Source of the DNA: Liquorilactobacillus ghanensis DSM 18630
GTDB lineage: Bacteria; Bacillota; Bacilli; Lactobacillales; Lactobacillaceae
NCBI RefSeq assembly: GCF_001435235.1
Contig: NZ_AZGB01000015.1
Coordinates: 215,223 to 279,222, forward strand
Direction: 5' to 3'
DNA length: 64,000 nt
Position numbers and translations under genes: made by a program. Every line of letters begins with the position of its first letter. The first letter of the stretch is position 1. Below the pieces are notes generated by a model. The model did no database searches and was not told the origin of the DNA. It saw only the letters and a program-made list of their open reading frames with translations. This document shows, one piece after another, positions 20,080 to 29,148 of this stretch.

Positions 20080-20841
20080 TTACACTATTTTATCCCAGAG
20101 ACATTGAGCACGGCAGCTCTCCTGCTGTCCAACAGAAACTTGATGATGAGTTATTAACATCCCCGAATCAGCTGCTGTAATTGGCTCGTCTACCTTACTA
20201 GTCACAAGTTCACCGTAATGCACTTCACGCTTGTAACGAATATTCATCTGCTTTAATTGATGAGTAATCAAAAAATCCTCTGGTAAGGAATCAACAATCC
20301 AGTCAAAATAATGAACATTATTAACATGTTGATTGGCATCAATATCCATAAAACGAACTCGATAATCTTTACTTTGAGCAGTCTTAGCTGCATCAAATTT
20401 TTCCGGTTCTGCAATCCGTTCAACTTTGGCTGTGTAATCAGAACCATAGGGAGCTACCAGTTCATCCGGAACTTTGGTAATTTTTCGTTTTTGCTGATCC
20501 ATTAGTATAAAAATACTATGCATTTTAGCTAATGTATGTCCAGCCAGATCCTCCAACCAAAAATCCCGATAACAAAAGTAATGATTATACGCAGTTGCTT
20601 GTGTCTTAATCACAACCTGTTCTTTTAATCGTGGTAAACGCTCAATAGTCAGTAAATGTTGTGTAACAACCCAGCCTAAATCTTGGGCATGAATTTTCTG
20701 TGATGTTATCCCCAAGGCATCGCTTTGATCTTGAGAAGCCAGCATCAAAATATTAACCAGCATCCCCGGCGTTACTTGGCGTGTTCGATCTGTTTCATAA
20801 AATAAAATTTGATGTTTCTCTGAAAAAATATCTGCAGTCAC
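20080..20841 (-). CDS. Acyl-ACP thioesterase (FatA-like)
   Basis: This cytosolic enzyme releases fatty acids from acyl carrier protein. The 253-residue protein has two hotdog domains; the second begins near residue 155 with VRFMDIDANQHVNNVHYFDW, which holds the Asn and His conserved in plant-type thioesterases. It starts with GTG after GGGAG and lies 11 bp beyond rsmI, so it is the last gene of the tmk-rsmI operon. The chain-length preference cannot be read from the sequence. Confidence 0.92.
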   Translation of the reverse strand: MTADIFSEKHQILFYETDRTRQVTPGMLVNILMLASQDQSDALGITSQKIHAQDLGWVVTQHLLTIERLPRLKEQVVIKTQATAYNHYFCYRDFWLEDLAGHTLAKMHSIFILMDQQKRKITKVPDELVAPYGSDYTAKVERIAEPEKFDAAKTAQSKDYRVRFMDIDANQHVNNVHYFDWIVDSLPEDFLITHQLKQMNIRYKREVHYGELVTSKVDEPITAADSGMLITHHQVSVGQQESCRAQCLWDKIV

Positions 20842-20852
20842 ATGCTCACTCC

Positions 20853-21740
20853 CTAATCTTTCTTCAAATGATGAAAAGCATTATAAACAACTTGTTTTTT
20901 TAGTTGATGTTGTTTAGCAACTTGTTTAATTGCCTCATTAGCACGACAATTGCCACTAGTAATCAATTCTTTAACCTGCGTCTCTAATTCATCAGCACTA
21001 GCTGCTTGCTGCTTAACTGCCACAGCCGGTTTACCAGCAATAATTAAGCAAAACTCACCGCGCACTGTCTGTTCTTGACTCCAGGCTAAAGCTTGCGCTA
21101 ATGTTCCTCTTAAAAATTCTTCAAACTTTTTGGTCAACTCGCGGCCTAACACAATTTGTCGATCTTCACCTAAAAGGTTATTTAACTCCTGCAACGTTTT
21201 TTTTAAATGATGTGGTGACTCATAGAGAATAAAAGTAACCTGCTGTTGAGCTAAAAAAGCCGTCTGCTGCTGGCGTAATTTTTTCTGTCGAGTTAAGAAA
21301 CCGAAAAATAAAAATGGCTGCGGAACTAAACCAGATGCGATTAGGGCCGTTAACCCAGCATTAGGACCAGGCAAAGGAATTACTGGAATTCTTTTAGCAA
21401 TTGCGGCAACTACCAACTCATGTCCTGGATCACTAATTGAAGGCATACCGGCATCACTGACTTGAGCAATTTTCTTTCCTGCTTGTAATTTTGCCAACAA
21501 CTGCGGAATTCGTTCCTGAGTATTATGTTCATGAAAACTCAGCTGCGATGTTTTAATATCAAAATAATTTAATAGTTTCTGTGTATTTCGCGTATCTTCT
21601 GCTGCAATTAAATCAACTTTTTTCAAGACTTCAACCGCTCGAAAAGTCATATCACCCAAATTACCAATTGGTGTGGGTACTAAATAAAGCGCTCCGGTTT
21701 CAGCTGGCTGCTGATAACTGCTGATTGCCGCTAATCCCAT
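20853..21740 (-). CDS. rsmI: 16S rRNA 2'-O-methyltransferase RsmI
   Basis: RsmI methylates the 2'-hydroxyl of C1402 in 16S rRNA. The ATG at 21740 overlaps the yabA stop (TAATG) and follows GGAG, giving 295 residues; a 14-codon longer frame lies inside yabA. Family motifs are LVPTPIGNLGDMTFRA, AEDTRNTQKLL, HEHN, SDAGMPSISDPG and PGPNAG. A C-terminal helical domain is present. Confidence 0.96.
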   Translation of the reverse strand: MGLAAISSYQQPAETGALYLVPTPIGNLGDMTFRAVEVLKKVDLIAAEDTRNTQKLLNYFDIKTSQLSFHEHNTQERIPQLLAKLQAGKKIAQVSDAGMPSISDPGHELVVAAIAKRIPVIPLPGPNAGLTALIASGLVPQPFLFFGFLTRQKKLRQQQTAFLAQQQVTFILYESPHHLKKTLQELNNLLGEDRQIVLGRELTKKFEEFLRGTLAQALAWSQEQTVRGEFCLIIAGKPAVAVKQQAASADELETQVKELITSGNCRANEAIKQVAKQHQLKKQVVYNAFHHLKKD

Positions 21741-22078
21741 TATTTCCGCTCCCCATAAATAATATTCTGGCAAAAAACACAAGGCTCATCATTTAATCGC
21801 CGGGTACCATACATATTGTCAACGTTGCACACATGAAAACCTTGTTCATAAAGTTTTTCCAAGTTTTTTCTTGATTTTGATAAGCCACCATTTTCACTGC
21901 TTTTATGCTGCTCTAATTCTTGAAGATGATCACGTAAATGCTGATTTTCAATTTCCAATTCAGCATTGCGCTCAATCACCTCCATTAAGGATTTTTGAAT
22001 TTCACTAAGTTCTGCTACAGATTTGTGGGCATGCAGTTCAAGTTCTGCAAACTTATCATACAGAGTCCGATCATCCAA
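21740..22078 (-). CDS. yabA: Replication initiation control protein YabA
   Basis: YabA binds DnaA and the DnaN clamp and restrains over-initiation. The product has an N-terminal leucine-zipper coiled coil (about 1-60) and a C-terminal zinc site with HVCN and PCVFC. Two starts fit one ribosome-binding site: GTG at 22087 or TTG at 22078. I chose TTG because GAGGTGG then has normal spacing and the product begins MDDRTLYDKF, as the family does; 112 residues. Confidence 0.9.
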   Translation of the reverse strand: MDDRTLYDKFAELELHAHKSVAELSEIQKSLMEVIERNAELEIENQHLRDHLQELEQHKSSENGGLSKSRKNLEKLYEQGFHVCNVDNMYGTRRLNDEPCVFCQNIIYGERK

Positions 22079-22099
22079 GTGTTCCACCTCGATTGCTTA

Positions 22100-23101
22100 T
22101 TACCTATCATAACATTTAAGCAACTGTAAAGTTAATGCTTCCAATGCATTTTGAAAATTAATATTGGCCTGTCTTAGCCGTGTCTGATTCAATAATAGTT
22201 CAATTGCTGCCAGTTGCTGTTTAAACGCCGTTTGAGTTAACTTAGGCGCTAATTGTTCTTCATATTTCGCAAAATAATGCAATTTACCATTAACCATAGA
22301 ATTTATAATGTCTTTTGCCAGTAATTCTAACAACTCCAACAATAATTGGTGATCTTTTTTTTCGGTCAGTAAAGGCATAATTTGTGCTTGAATATCAACC
22401 ATGCTTAACCAATCATTATTCAAAATTTTCAAATACCACTCTGCCAATTTATCGCTTAATTGATAAACTAATCCATTTTGATCCAATTGTTGTGCTATTT
22501 GCAAATCAACAGTCAATCCGGCTAGTAAATCAGCTTTGCCGCTCGGAATTTGAGCTTGACTAAATACTTGACTGCGCTGCTGCTCACTGGGAATCACCAT
22601 CTTTAGCAATTGACAGCGCGAAATAATAGTCGGCAATAATTGACTAATATTTTGAGCCAGTAGAAAGAATGTCATTTGACCACTGGGTTCCTCGATAAAT
22701 TTTAACAAACTATTAGCCGCACTGATCGTTAATTTTTCAGCTGCTTCCAAGATAATAACTTTGCGCCGACCTTCAACTCCGCTTTTAGAAAACTCAGATT
22801 TTAAAAATCTAGTTTGCTCCACTTTAACACTGTTTCCGTCGGGCACAACGTCAATTACATCTGGATGATTCCCAGTTAAAATCCGCTGGCATTCTTCGCA
22901 CTTTCCACAAGGAGCTCCCGAAGCAGCTGGCTGCAAACAAAATAATCCCGCAGCTACCCATAAAGCTAGACTGCGTTTGCCACTGCCAGCTGGTCCTGCC
23001 AATAAATAAGCATGTACCAGCTGTTGTTGCTGCAATAAATCAGCAAAATAATTTGTTAGAAAAGGCTGCTGCTTAGTTATTTCAAATATTTTTTCTGCCA
23101 T
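22100..23101 (-). CDS. holB: DNA polymerase III delta' subunit
   Basis: HolB is the delta' subunit of the clamp loader. The 333-residue protein has GPAGSGKRSL, a zinc module CGKCEEC, and a SRC motif in TIISRCQ, with a C-terminal collar domain. It lies in tmk-darA-holB-yabA, the Bacillus-type order. Confidence 0.96.
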   Translation of the reverse strand: MAEKIFEITKQQPFLTNYFADLLQQQQLVHAYLLAGPAGSGKRSLALWVAAGLFCLQPAASGAPCGKCEECQRILTGNHPDVIDVVPDGNSVKVEQTRFLKSEFSKSGVEGRRKVIILEAAEKLTISAANSLLKFIEEPSGQMTFFLLAQNISQLLPTIISRCQLLKMVIPSEQQRSQVFSQAQIPSGKADLLAGLTVDLQIAQQLDQNGLVYQLSDKLAEWYLKILNNDWLSMVDIQAQIMPLLTEKKDHQLLLELLELLAKDIINSMVNGKLHYFAKYEEQLAPKLTQTAFKQQLAAIELLLNQTRLRQANINFQNALEALTLQLLKCYDR

Positions 23102-23112
23102 GATCTATTTAA

Positions 23113-24110
<998 letters not shown>

Positions 24111-24210
24111 GCCTTCAACCTCTTTTTCAATCTAGATACTTTTATTTTACTTTACTCTGCTTAGCCTGTCTATTTACAAGGCAGCTCATTAAAAATTCAA
24201 GAACACCGCT

Positions 24211-24216
24211 ATTATA
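24211..24216 (-). promoter_or_regulatory. -10 of the tmk operon promoter
   Basis: TATAAT on the minus strand about 100 bp before tmk and downstream of the yaaL terminator. The -35 is not clear. Confidence 0.5.
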
Positions 24217-24290
24217 TACTTTACCAACATTAATTGCTCTATCATCTTAGACACTTGGGAAATAATTTTCCCATAATATTAATGCTGTGT

Positions 24291-24315
24291 ATAAAAAATA
24301 GCCCTAGCAGGCTAT
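24291..24315 (-). terminator. Terminator of the dnaX-ebfC-recR-yaaL operon
   Basis: ATAGCC (24298-24303), six-base loop, GGCTAT (24310-24315), then T6 on the minus strand. The rest of 24111-24419 shows no gene. Confidence 0.85.
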
Positions 24316-24419
24316 AAGAAAGTCATGAAATTTTTACACTCAATTACTACTAAAACTGATGGTCGCAAAAATCTACTTGATATCACTAAATAATTTAAGC
24401 GAACTTGGTAAAACTAGAA

Positions 24420-24662
24420 CTAGTCATGCTCAATCATTGAAGGCCGGAAGTGTGCCTTTACATGTCGGCGACGAGCTTCCAAATACAAAAAAGTATATTT
24501 TGCCCCTGCTAAATCCACCTCGGCACTTAGTTCATCGTCTTCTTCGCGCATTGCTTGGCGTGTCTGTTTTGCTTTTTCCCAGTTGTCAGCCGCTTCTTCG
24601 ATCGCTGCTAACAAATATTCATCATATTCATGTCGTAAATTATGCTTTGCATGTCCAAACAT
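24420..24662 (-). CDS. yaaL: YaaL-like DUF2508 protein
   Basis: A small conserved Firmicute protein of unknown function, found next to recR. The 80-residue product is highly charged and probably helical (YDEYLLAAIEEAADNW, EEDDELSAEVDLAGAKY, LEARRRHVKAHF). It has a GGAAGG site and is 18 bp after recR, at the end of the operon. Confidence 0.85.
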   Translation of the reverse strand: MFGHAKHNLRHEYDEYLLAAIEEAADNWEKAKQTRQAMREEDDELSAEVDLAGAKYTFLYLEARRRHVKAHFRPSMIEHD

Positions 24663-24680
24663 TTATTTCGCCTTCCTGTT

Positions 24681-25280
24681 TCAGATTTCTTGACGACCTT
24701 CAATTGCTTTGAACAGTGTCATCTCATCTGCATATTCAATATCACTGCCAACCGCTAGTCCATGGGCTAAGCGGGTAACCTTGATTCCAGCCGGTTTAAG
24801 CAGTCGTGCCAAATACATTGCTGTTGCTTCACCTTCTGGAGTTGCATTAGTCGCCACAATAATTTCTTTAATTTGATCATGACTTTGCAGCCGCTTAACC
24901 AATGAAGTAATATTTAAATCATCGGGACCCTTACCTTCCATGGGTGAAAGCACTCCATGCAAAACATGATAAAGTCCATGATACTCTCGCATCTTTTCAA
25001 GCGACATCACGTCTTTAGCCTGCTCCACCACAATAATCTTAGTTTGATCACGGCTGCGATCCCTACAAATCTGACAAGGATCGGTTTCTGTAATGTTTCC
25101 GCAAATGCTGCAATAATGCAGCTGCCGCTTGGCATCCCGTAAAGCTGCCGCGAATTGATCAACATCTTCTTGCTGCATATCAATTGTAAAGAAAGCTAAA
25201 CGGGTGGCAGTTTTTTCACCGATTCCCGGTAGCCGCAAATAACTGTCGATCAATTTAGCGATCGGTTCTGGATACTGCAT
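24681..25280 (-). CDS. recR: Recombination protein RecR
   Basis: RecR works with RecF and RecO to load RecA at gaps. The 199-residue protein has a helix-hairpin-helix [15 protein letters not shown] (about 14-28), a four-cysteine zinc finger ([16 protein letters not shown]), and a Toprim domain with VVEQAKDV and [11 protein letters not shown]. It is in the canonical dnaX-ebfC-recR order. Confidence 0.98.
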   Translation of the reverse strand: MQYPEPIAKLIDSYLRLPGIGEKTATRLAFFTIDMQQEDVDQFAAALRDAKRQLHYCSICGNITETDPCQICRDRSRDQTKIIVVEQAKDVMSLEKMREYHGLYHVLHGVLSPMEGKGPDDLNITSLVKRLQSHDQIKEIIVATNATPEGEATAMYLARLLKPAGIKVTRLAHGLAVGSDIEYADEMTLFKAIEGRQEI

Positions 25281-25300
25281 CTGAGTTTTCCTTTCTAAAA

Positions 25301-25615
25301 TTAAAATTTAGGCAGATTATTAGTATACTTTCCCATGGTCTGCTGAGTAGCAGTATCAATTGTTTTCATAGCATCATTAACAGCCATAATAATTAAATCC
25401 TGCAACATTTCAATATCATCCGGATCAACTGCTGCCGGTTTAATTTTGATATCCTGAAGTTCTTTTTTCCCGTTAAACTTAACCGTCACCAGTTCTTCAC
25501 TGGCTTTACCGATAAATTCACGTTCCTCCAGAGCAGTCTGATCTTTTTTCATCTGCTTTTGCATTTTCTGCATTTGTTTCATCATGCCTTGCATGTTTCC
25601 CATCCCACGCATCAT
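25301..25615 (-). CDS. ebfC: YbaB/EbfC nucleoid-associated protein
   Basis: This small dimeric protein binds DNA and is almost always linked to dnaX and recR. The 104-residue product has the Met/Lys/Gln-rich N-terminus and [20 protein letters not shown]. The first two ATG codons are adjacent, so the start could be three bases later. Confidence 0.95.
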   Translation of the reverse strand: MMRGMGNMQGMMKQMQKMQKQMKKDQTALEEREFIGKASEELVTVKFNGKKELQDIKIKPAAVDPDDIEMLQDLIIMAVNDAMKTIDTATQQTMGKYTNNLPKF

Positions 25616-25635
25616 TTAAATCATCCTTTCAAACT

Positions 25636-27339
25636 TCAATCATCTTTTATTTCAATTAAATCTTTGGCTGCGGTTCCCCAGATTTTCTGAGCTGTTGCCA
25701 GATTATTATCCGATGGTGCCGAAGTTTTAGCCGCTGCTGCCTTGGAGTTATTTTCTGTTTTATGTGCCAGCAGATATTTCTTTCTAATTTGCGGCCATTG
25801 TGCTTGCGGTAAAAATACCAGCTTCAAATCTTTCCCCAGTAACTTAGCTAGATCATTCAGCAAAGCTGTTTGCAACTGCTGATCTTGGGCTGCTTTTTCA
25901 AATAAAAAATCATATTGAAAACTGACTACAGCCGCTGTTGAGCTAGCAGCAACCGGCTGACTGACATTCATAACTGCCCGTTGTGTTACTGCCAGCATAT
26001 TCAAAAGATCCTGCCAAACATCTTTAATCTCCTCTAGGTTAGCACGTGATGCCTCGGCTAAAACGCTATAAATCTGATTTAAATCCGGTTTGATCTTAAG
26101 TTTTGGTCTCGTGGAAGGCTTACTTCCAGCTGCCGGTGACTTTGTTGCCGCCAGTCCTTTATCAGCAACTTGACCTTGCTGTAGCTGGTTTAATTGCTGT
26201 TGCAACTTGGCTACTTGCGCCTGCAGCTCCGTCAACTGTTTATCTGGAACAACTGCTGCAGTTGCTTTGTTTGTCGAAGACTTAATTTGACATAACTTAA
26301 TTGTTGCCACATCCAAGTATACATCTTGATGAGTAGCAAAGCGCATTGCTTGCTGCTGCTGGCTTAAGATATCCAATGCTTGATAAAGTGTTTCTGCCGA
26401 TACCTTAGCAGCTAATTCAATTAATTGCTGTGATGCAGTTGATTTTTCAACTTGCGCCAGCAATAACTCACGACAATAATCAATCAGCCCTTCAAATAAC
26501 TGATTAGGATCCTTCCCAGCAGCTAACAACTGCTGCAATTGTTGAAAAGCCAGAGCTGTTTCTTGTGAAAAAACAGCCGTTAAATAAGCTGCCAATTGTT
26601 CTTGCGAAACGCTGCCGGTCACTAAAAGTGCATTTTTAAGGGTTACTTCATTATGCCCAAAGGATAAAACCTGATCTAGCATACTTAAAGCATCTCGCAT
26701 CCCACCGGCAGCAGCTTTGGCAATCGTCTTCAAAGCTGCTGGATCAAAAGTTAATTTTTCCTGTTTTAAAATATACTCCATTCGCTCGATCAAGTCATGG
26801 TCACTGATCCGGCGAAAATCAAATCGCTGTGTGCGGGAAATGATCGTTGCTGGAATTTTATGCGGTTCAGTTGTCGCTAAAATAAAAACAACATTTGCCG
26901 GTGGCTCTTCCAATGTTTTCAACAAGGCATTAAATGCTCCCGCCGATAACATGTGCACTTCATCAATAATATAAACTTTAAAATCAGCTTGTGTTGGTGC
27001 ATATTTGACTTTTTCACGAATATCGCGAACTTCATCAACACTATTATTGGATGCCGCATCAATTTCGATTACGTCATTTAAACGTCCTTGAGTAATCGCT
27101 TGGCAGATCTCACATTGATTGCATGGCTCACCGGCTTGTTGATGGCGACAGTTAATCGCTTTGGCAAAAATTTTGGCCGCTGATGTTTTACCCGTGCCTC
27201 GTGGTCCGGTAAACAAATAGGCATGACTGGTCTGCTTGGCAGCAATCGCATTTTTTAATGTCTGCGTAATTAATTGCTGTCCAACCAAATCTGCAAATTT
27301 TTGCGGTCGCCAAACGCGGTAAAGTGCTCGATACCCCAT
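25636..27339 (-). CDS. dnaX: DNA polymerase III gamma/tau subunit
   Basis: DnaX is the motor of the clamp loader and tethers polymerase and helicase. I start at the ATG at 27339 (MGYRALYRVWRPQ, the family N-terminus), 567 residues; a TTG two codons upstream is possible. Walker A GPRGTGKTSAA (about 45-55), zinc cysteines (CEICQAI), Walker B IIDEVHML and the sensor SRTQRF are clear. A long Gln/Ala-rich tail follows. I saw no obvious frameshift signal for a short gamma form. Confidence 0.97.
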   Translation of the reverse strand: MGYRALYRVWRPQKFADLVGQQLITQTLKNAIAAKQTSHAYLFTGPRGTGKTSAAKIFAKAINCRHQQAGEPCNQCEICQAITQGRLNDVIEIDAASNNSVDEVRDIREKVKYAPTQADFKVYIIDEVHMLSAGAFNALLKTLEEPPANVVFILATTEPHKIPATIISRTQRFDFRRISDHDLIERMEYILKQEKLTFDPAALKTIAKAAAGGMRDALSMLDQVLSFGHNEVTLKNALLVTGSVSQEQLAAYLTAVFSQETALAFQQLQQLLAAGKDPNQLFEGLIDYCRELLLAQVEKSTASQQLIELAAKVSAETLYQALDILSQQQQAMRFATHQDVYLDVATIKLCQIKSSTNKATAAVVPDKQLTELQAQVAKLQQQLNQLQQGQVADKGLAATKSPAAGSKPSTRPKLKIKPDLNQIYSVLAEASRANLEEIKDVWQDLLNMLAVTQRAVMNVSQPVAASSTAAVVSFQYDFLFEKAAQDQQLQTALLNDLAKLLGKDLKLVFLPQAQWPQIRKKYLLAHKTENNSKAAAAKTSAPSDNNLATAQKIWGTAAKDLIEIKDD

Positions 27340-27362
27340 CTTCAAAAGCACTCCTTTTCACT

Positions 27363-27397
27363 TAAAAAAAACTCTCGATCGCAATTTAGATCGAGAG
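27363..27397 (-). terminator. Terminator of SRP RNA
   Basis: CTCTCGATC, eight-base loop, GATCGAGAG, then T8 on the minus strand, directly after the SRP RNA 3' end. Confidence 0.9.
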
Positions 27398-27410
27398 GCA
27401 ACTTTCCAAT

Positions 27411-27505
27411 TAACTTGGAACACATGCTGTAATCCGCTTAGTGCTGCTTCCTTCCGGATCTGACACGCTTCACAGACACCTCATTGTCCCAAGGCCTTAA
27501 CGGCA
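27411..27505 (-). ncRNA. ffs: Signal recognition particle RNA, small bacterial type
   Basis: The minus strand has the conserved domain IV apex GTCAGATCCGGAAGGAAGCAGC, bound by Ffh, with complementary arms (CCTTGGGACA near 27490 with TGTTCCAAG near 27414). The length of about 95 bases is of the short form without an Alu domain. Ends are approximate. It lies between tadA and dnaX, a usual position in Firmicutes. Confidence 0.93.
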
Positions 27506-27511
27506 GTTTCT

Positions 27512-27517
27512 ATTGTA
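27512..27517 (-). promoter_or_regulatory. -10 of SRP RNA promoter
   Basis: TACAAT on the minus strand, placing the start of transcription near 27505. The -35 is not well conserved. Confidence 0.5.
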
Positions 27518-27548
27518 CATGATAATCAGAAAAATTTCCAGCCTGATA

Positions 27549-28022
27549 TTATTTTTTTCTTTGCTGCTGACGAATTTTTCGAAAAAAACTTTTAAGCCGA
27601 AAAGCACAATCAGTTTGTAAGATTCCAGCTGTAACTTGTGCTTGGTGATTAAAGCGAGAATCCTCCAGCAAATTCAGCAAAGTACCAGCTGTGCCAGCTT
27701 TGGGATCAGGAGCACCATAATAAACCTCAGCAATCCGAGAATTAATAATTGCACCGCTGCACATTGGACAAGGTTCCAATGTAACAAATAATTGAGCACC
27801 CTCTAAGCGCCAACTCTTTAAATAGGCGTTAGCTTCTTGAATTGCTAAAATTTCAGCGTGTAAAGTGGCGTCTTGACTATGTTCCCGTAAATTATGCCCA
27901 CGACCAATAATTTTATTCTGCCAAACGATGACACACCCGATCGGAACTTCACCGATTGCGGCTGCTTGATCGGCTTCAAACAAAGCTTCACGCATGTAAT
28001 ATTCTTGATCCTGTTTAATCAT
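27549..28022 (-). CDS. tadA: tRNA adenosine deaminase TadA
   Basis: TadA converts A34 to inosine in the tRNA anticodon wobble position. The 157-residue protein has the catalytic HAE (55-57) and PCPMC (84-88) zinc motifs. The normal bacterial target is tRNA-Arg(ACG); the tRNA-Leu at 55.8 kb also has A34 and may be a second substrate. It overlaps the upstream methyltransferase gene by four bases. Confidence 0.97.
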   Translation of the reverse strand: MIKQDQEYYMREALFEADQAAAIGEVPIGCVIVWQNKIIGRGHNLREHSQDATLHAEILAIQEANAYLKSWRLEGAQLFVTLEPCPMCSGAIINSRIAEVYYGAPDPKAGTAGTLLNLLEDSRFNHQAQVTAGILQTDCAFRLKSFFRKIRQQQRKK

Positions 28023-28645
28023 GCAGATTCATCATTCCTTTGTTTGCAGCTTTGTAAAATAAAATAGCCTTTATCACGAGCGATCACTTGGCAGTTGCCA
28101 AAAACTTCTTGTAATTTTTTTTGAGCTGAAGGTGCTCCCTGTTTTTTTTGAATCACTGCCAACAGCTGACCTCCGACTTGCAAATGTTCCTTAGCTTGCG
28201 CCAAAATGCGATGAACAACTTTTTTACCAGCGCGAATTGGAGGATTGGTAATTATTAACTGATAATCGGTTGCCGTAACTTGAGTATAAGCATCAGAATT
28301 CCAAATTTTTACATTGCTTAGTTGATTCAAGTCAGCATTTTTTTGTGCTAATTCTAATGCCAGTTGATTAATATCTACCATATCGACACTGACGGTAGAA
28401 AATTTTTTTGCCAAGGTTAAACCAATTGCCCCATACCCACAACCAACATCTAAAATTTTTGCTTGAGTTGAAAAAGAAATTTTTGCAGTAGCTGTCAATA
28501 AAGCTCTTGAACCGTAATCAATGCGGTTTTTAGAAAAAACACCATTGTCAGTAATAAAATTTAATTGTTCACCCAATAATTCAACTGTTCTTTGCTTTTC
28601 GTGATGAACAACTTCTGGATTTTGCGAAAAATAATAATTTGTCAT
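28019..28645 (-). CDS. Class I methyltransferase, RsmC-like
   Basis: This is a SAM-dependent methyltransferase of the RsmC small-domain type, likely acting on rRNA guanine. The ATG at 28645 follows GAGG (208 residues); a four-codon longer frame is weaker. Motif I is ILDVGCGYGAIG (about 65-76), and the catalytic loop is TNPPIRAG. The exact target is inferred from family. It is in an operon with tadA. Confidence 0.88.
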   Translation of the reverse strand: MTNYYFSQNPEVVHHEKQRTVELLGEQLNFITDNGVFSKNRIDYGSRALLTATAKISFSTQAKILDVGCGYGAIGLTLAKKFSTVSVDMVDINQLALELAQKNADLNQLSNVKIWNSDAYTQVTATDYQLIITNPPIRAGKKVVHRILAQAKEHLQVGGQLLAVIQKKQGAPSAQKKLQEVFGNCQVIARDKGYFILQSCKQRNDESA

Positions 28646-28698
28646 GGAATACCTCATTTAATTATTTAGCAGGCAGTTTTTGCCTATAGTTTCCCTTA

Positions 28699-28744
28699 AT
28701 ACTATATATCGTCAAAGCTATTTACATTACACAATATATAGTAT
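28699..28744 (+). promoter_or_regulatory. Two NrdR boxes upstream of nrdHEF
   Basis: ATACTATATATCGTCA (28699-28714) and ACACAATATATAGTAT (28729-28744) both resemble the NrdR consensus (acaCwAtATaTwGtgt), with starts 30 bp apart, about three helical turns, as NrdR sites usually are. They lie just upstream of the -35. The second box matches the consensus better. Confidence 0.85.
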
Positions 28745-28751
28745 TGCGTAC

Positions 28752-28779
28752 TTGATATTTTTGGTGAATGCTGTATACT
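28752..28779 (+). promoter_or_regulatory. Sigma-A promoter of nrdHEF
   Basis: TTGATA (28752-28757), 16 bp, TATACT (28774-28779), adjacent to the NrdR boxes. Confidence 0.75.
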
Positions 28780-28812
28780 AAGCATACAATATCTTAACAA
28801 GAGGTGCCAATT

Positions 28813-29043
28813 ATGAGTTTAGCAATTTATACCAAAAATAACTGTATCCAATGCAAAATGACCAAGAAGTTCTTAACAGAACATCAAATTTCATTTGAGG
28901 AACATAACGTTAATCAAGAACCAAAGTACATTGATTATCTAAAGGAAAAAGGTTTCCGCAGTGTTCCAGTGATTGAAAAAAATAGCAATCCAATTATTAA
29001 CGGTTTTCGGCCAGACCTGTTAAAAAATTTATTGGCACAATAA
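28813..29043 (+). CDS. nrdH: Glutaredoxin-like NrdH
   Basis: NrdH reduces the class Ib ribonucleotide reductase NrdEF. The ATG at 28813 follows GAGGTG and gives 76 residues. The redox pair is NCIQC (C11, C14), and SVPVIE and GFRPD are typical of the family. It is the first gene of nrdH-nrdE-nrdF. Confidence 0.94.
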   Translation: MSLAIYTKNNCIQCKMTKKFLTEHQISFEEHNVNQEPKYIDYLKEKGFRSVPVIEKNSNPIINGFRPDLLKNLLAQ

Positions 29044-29075
29044 TAGTTTATTTTAGCACAAGTTTCTTCTCAAGG

Positions 29076-29113
29076 AGTTTCGTTGATTTTAAATCAGCGA
29101 AACTTTTGCTAGT
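29076..29113 (+). terminator. Hairpin between nrdH and nrdE, possible attenuator
   Basis: A 14-bp stem with one G-T pair (arms 29076-29089 and 29091-29104) is followed by TTTTGCTAGTTTT. The T-run is interrupted, so it may lower nrdEF expression or protect the nrdH message end and not stop all transcripts. Confidence 0.55.
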
Positions 29114-29148
29114 TTTAATCCCGAAAATACAAGAAAGTGGTGCAGAAA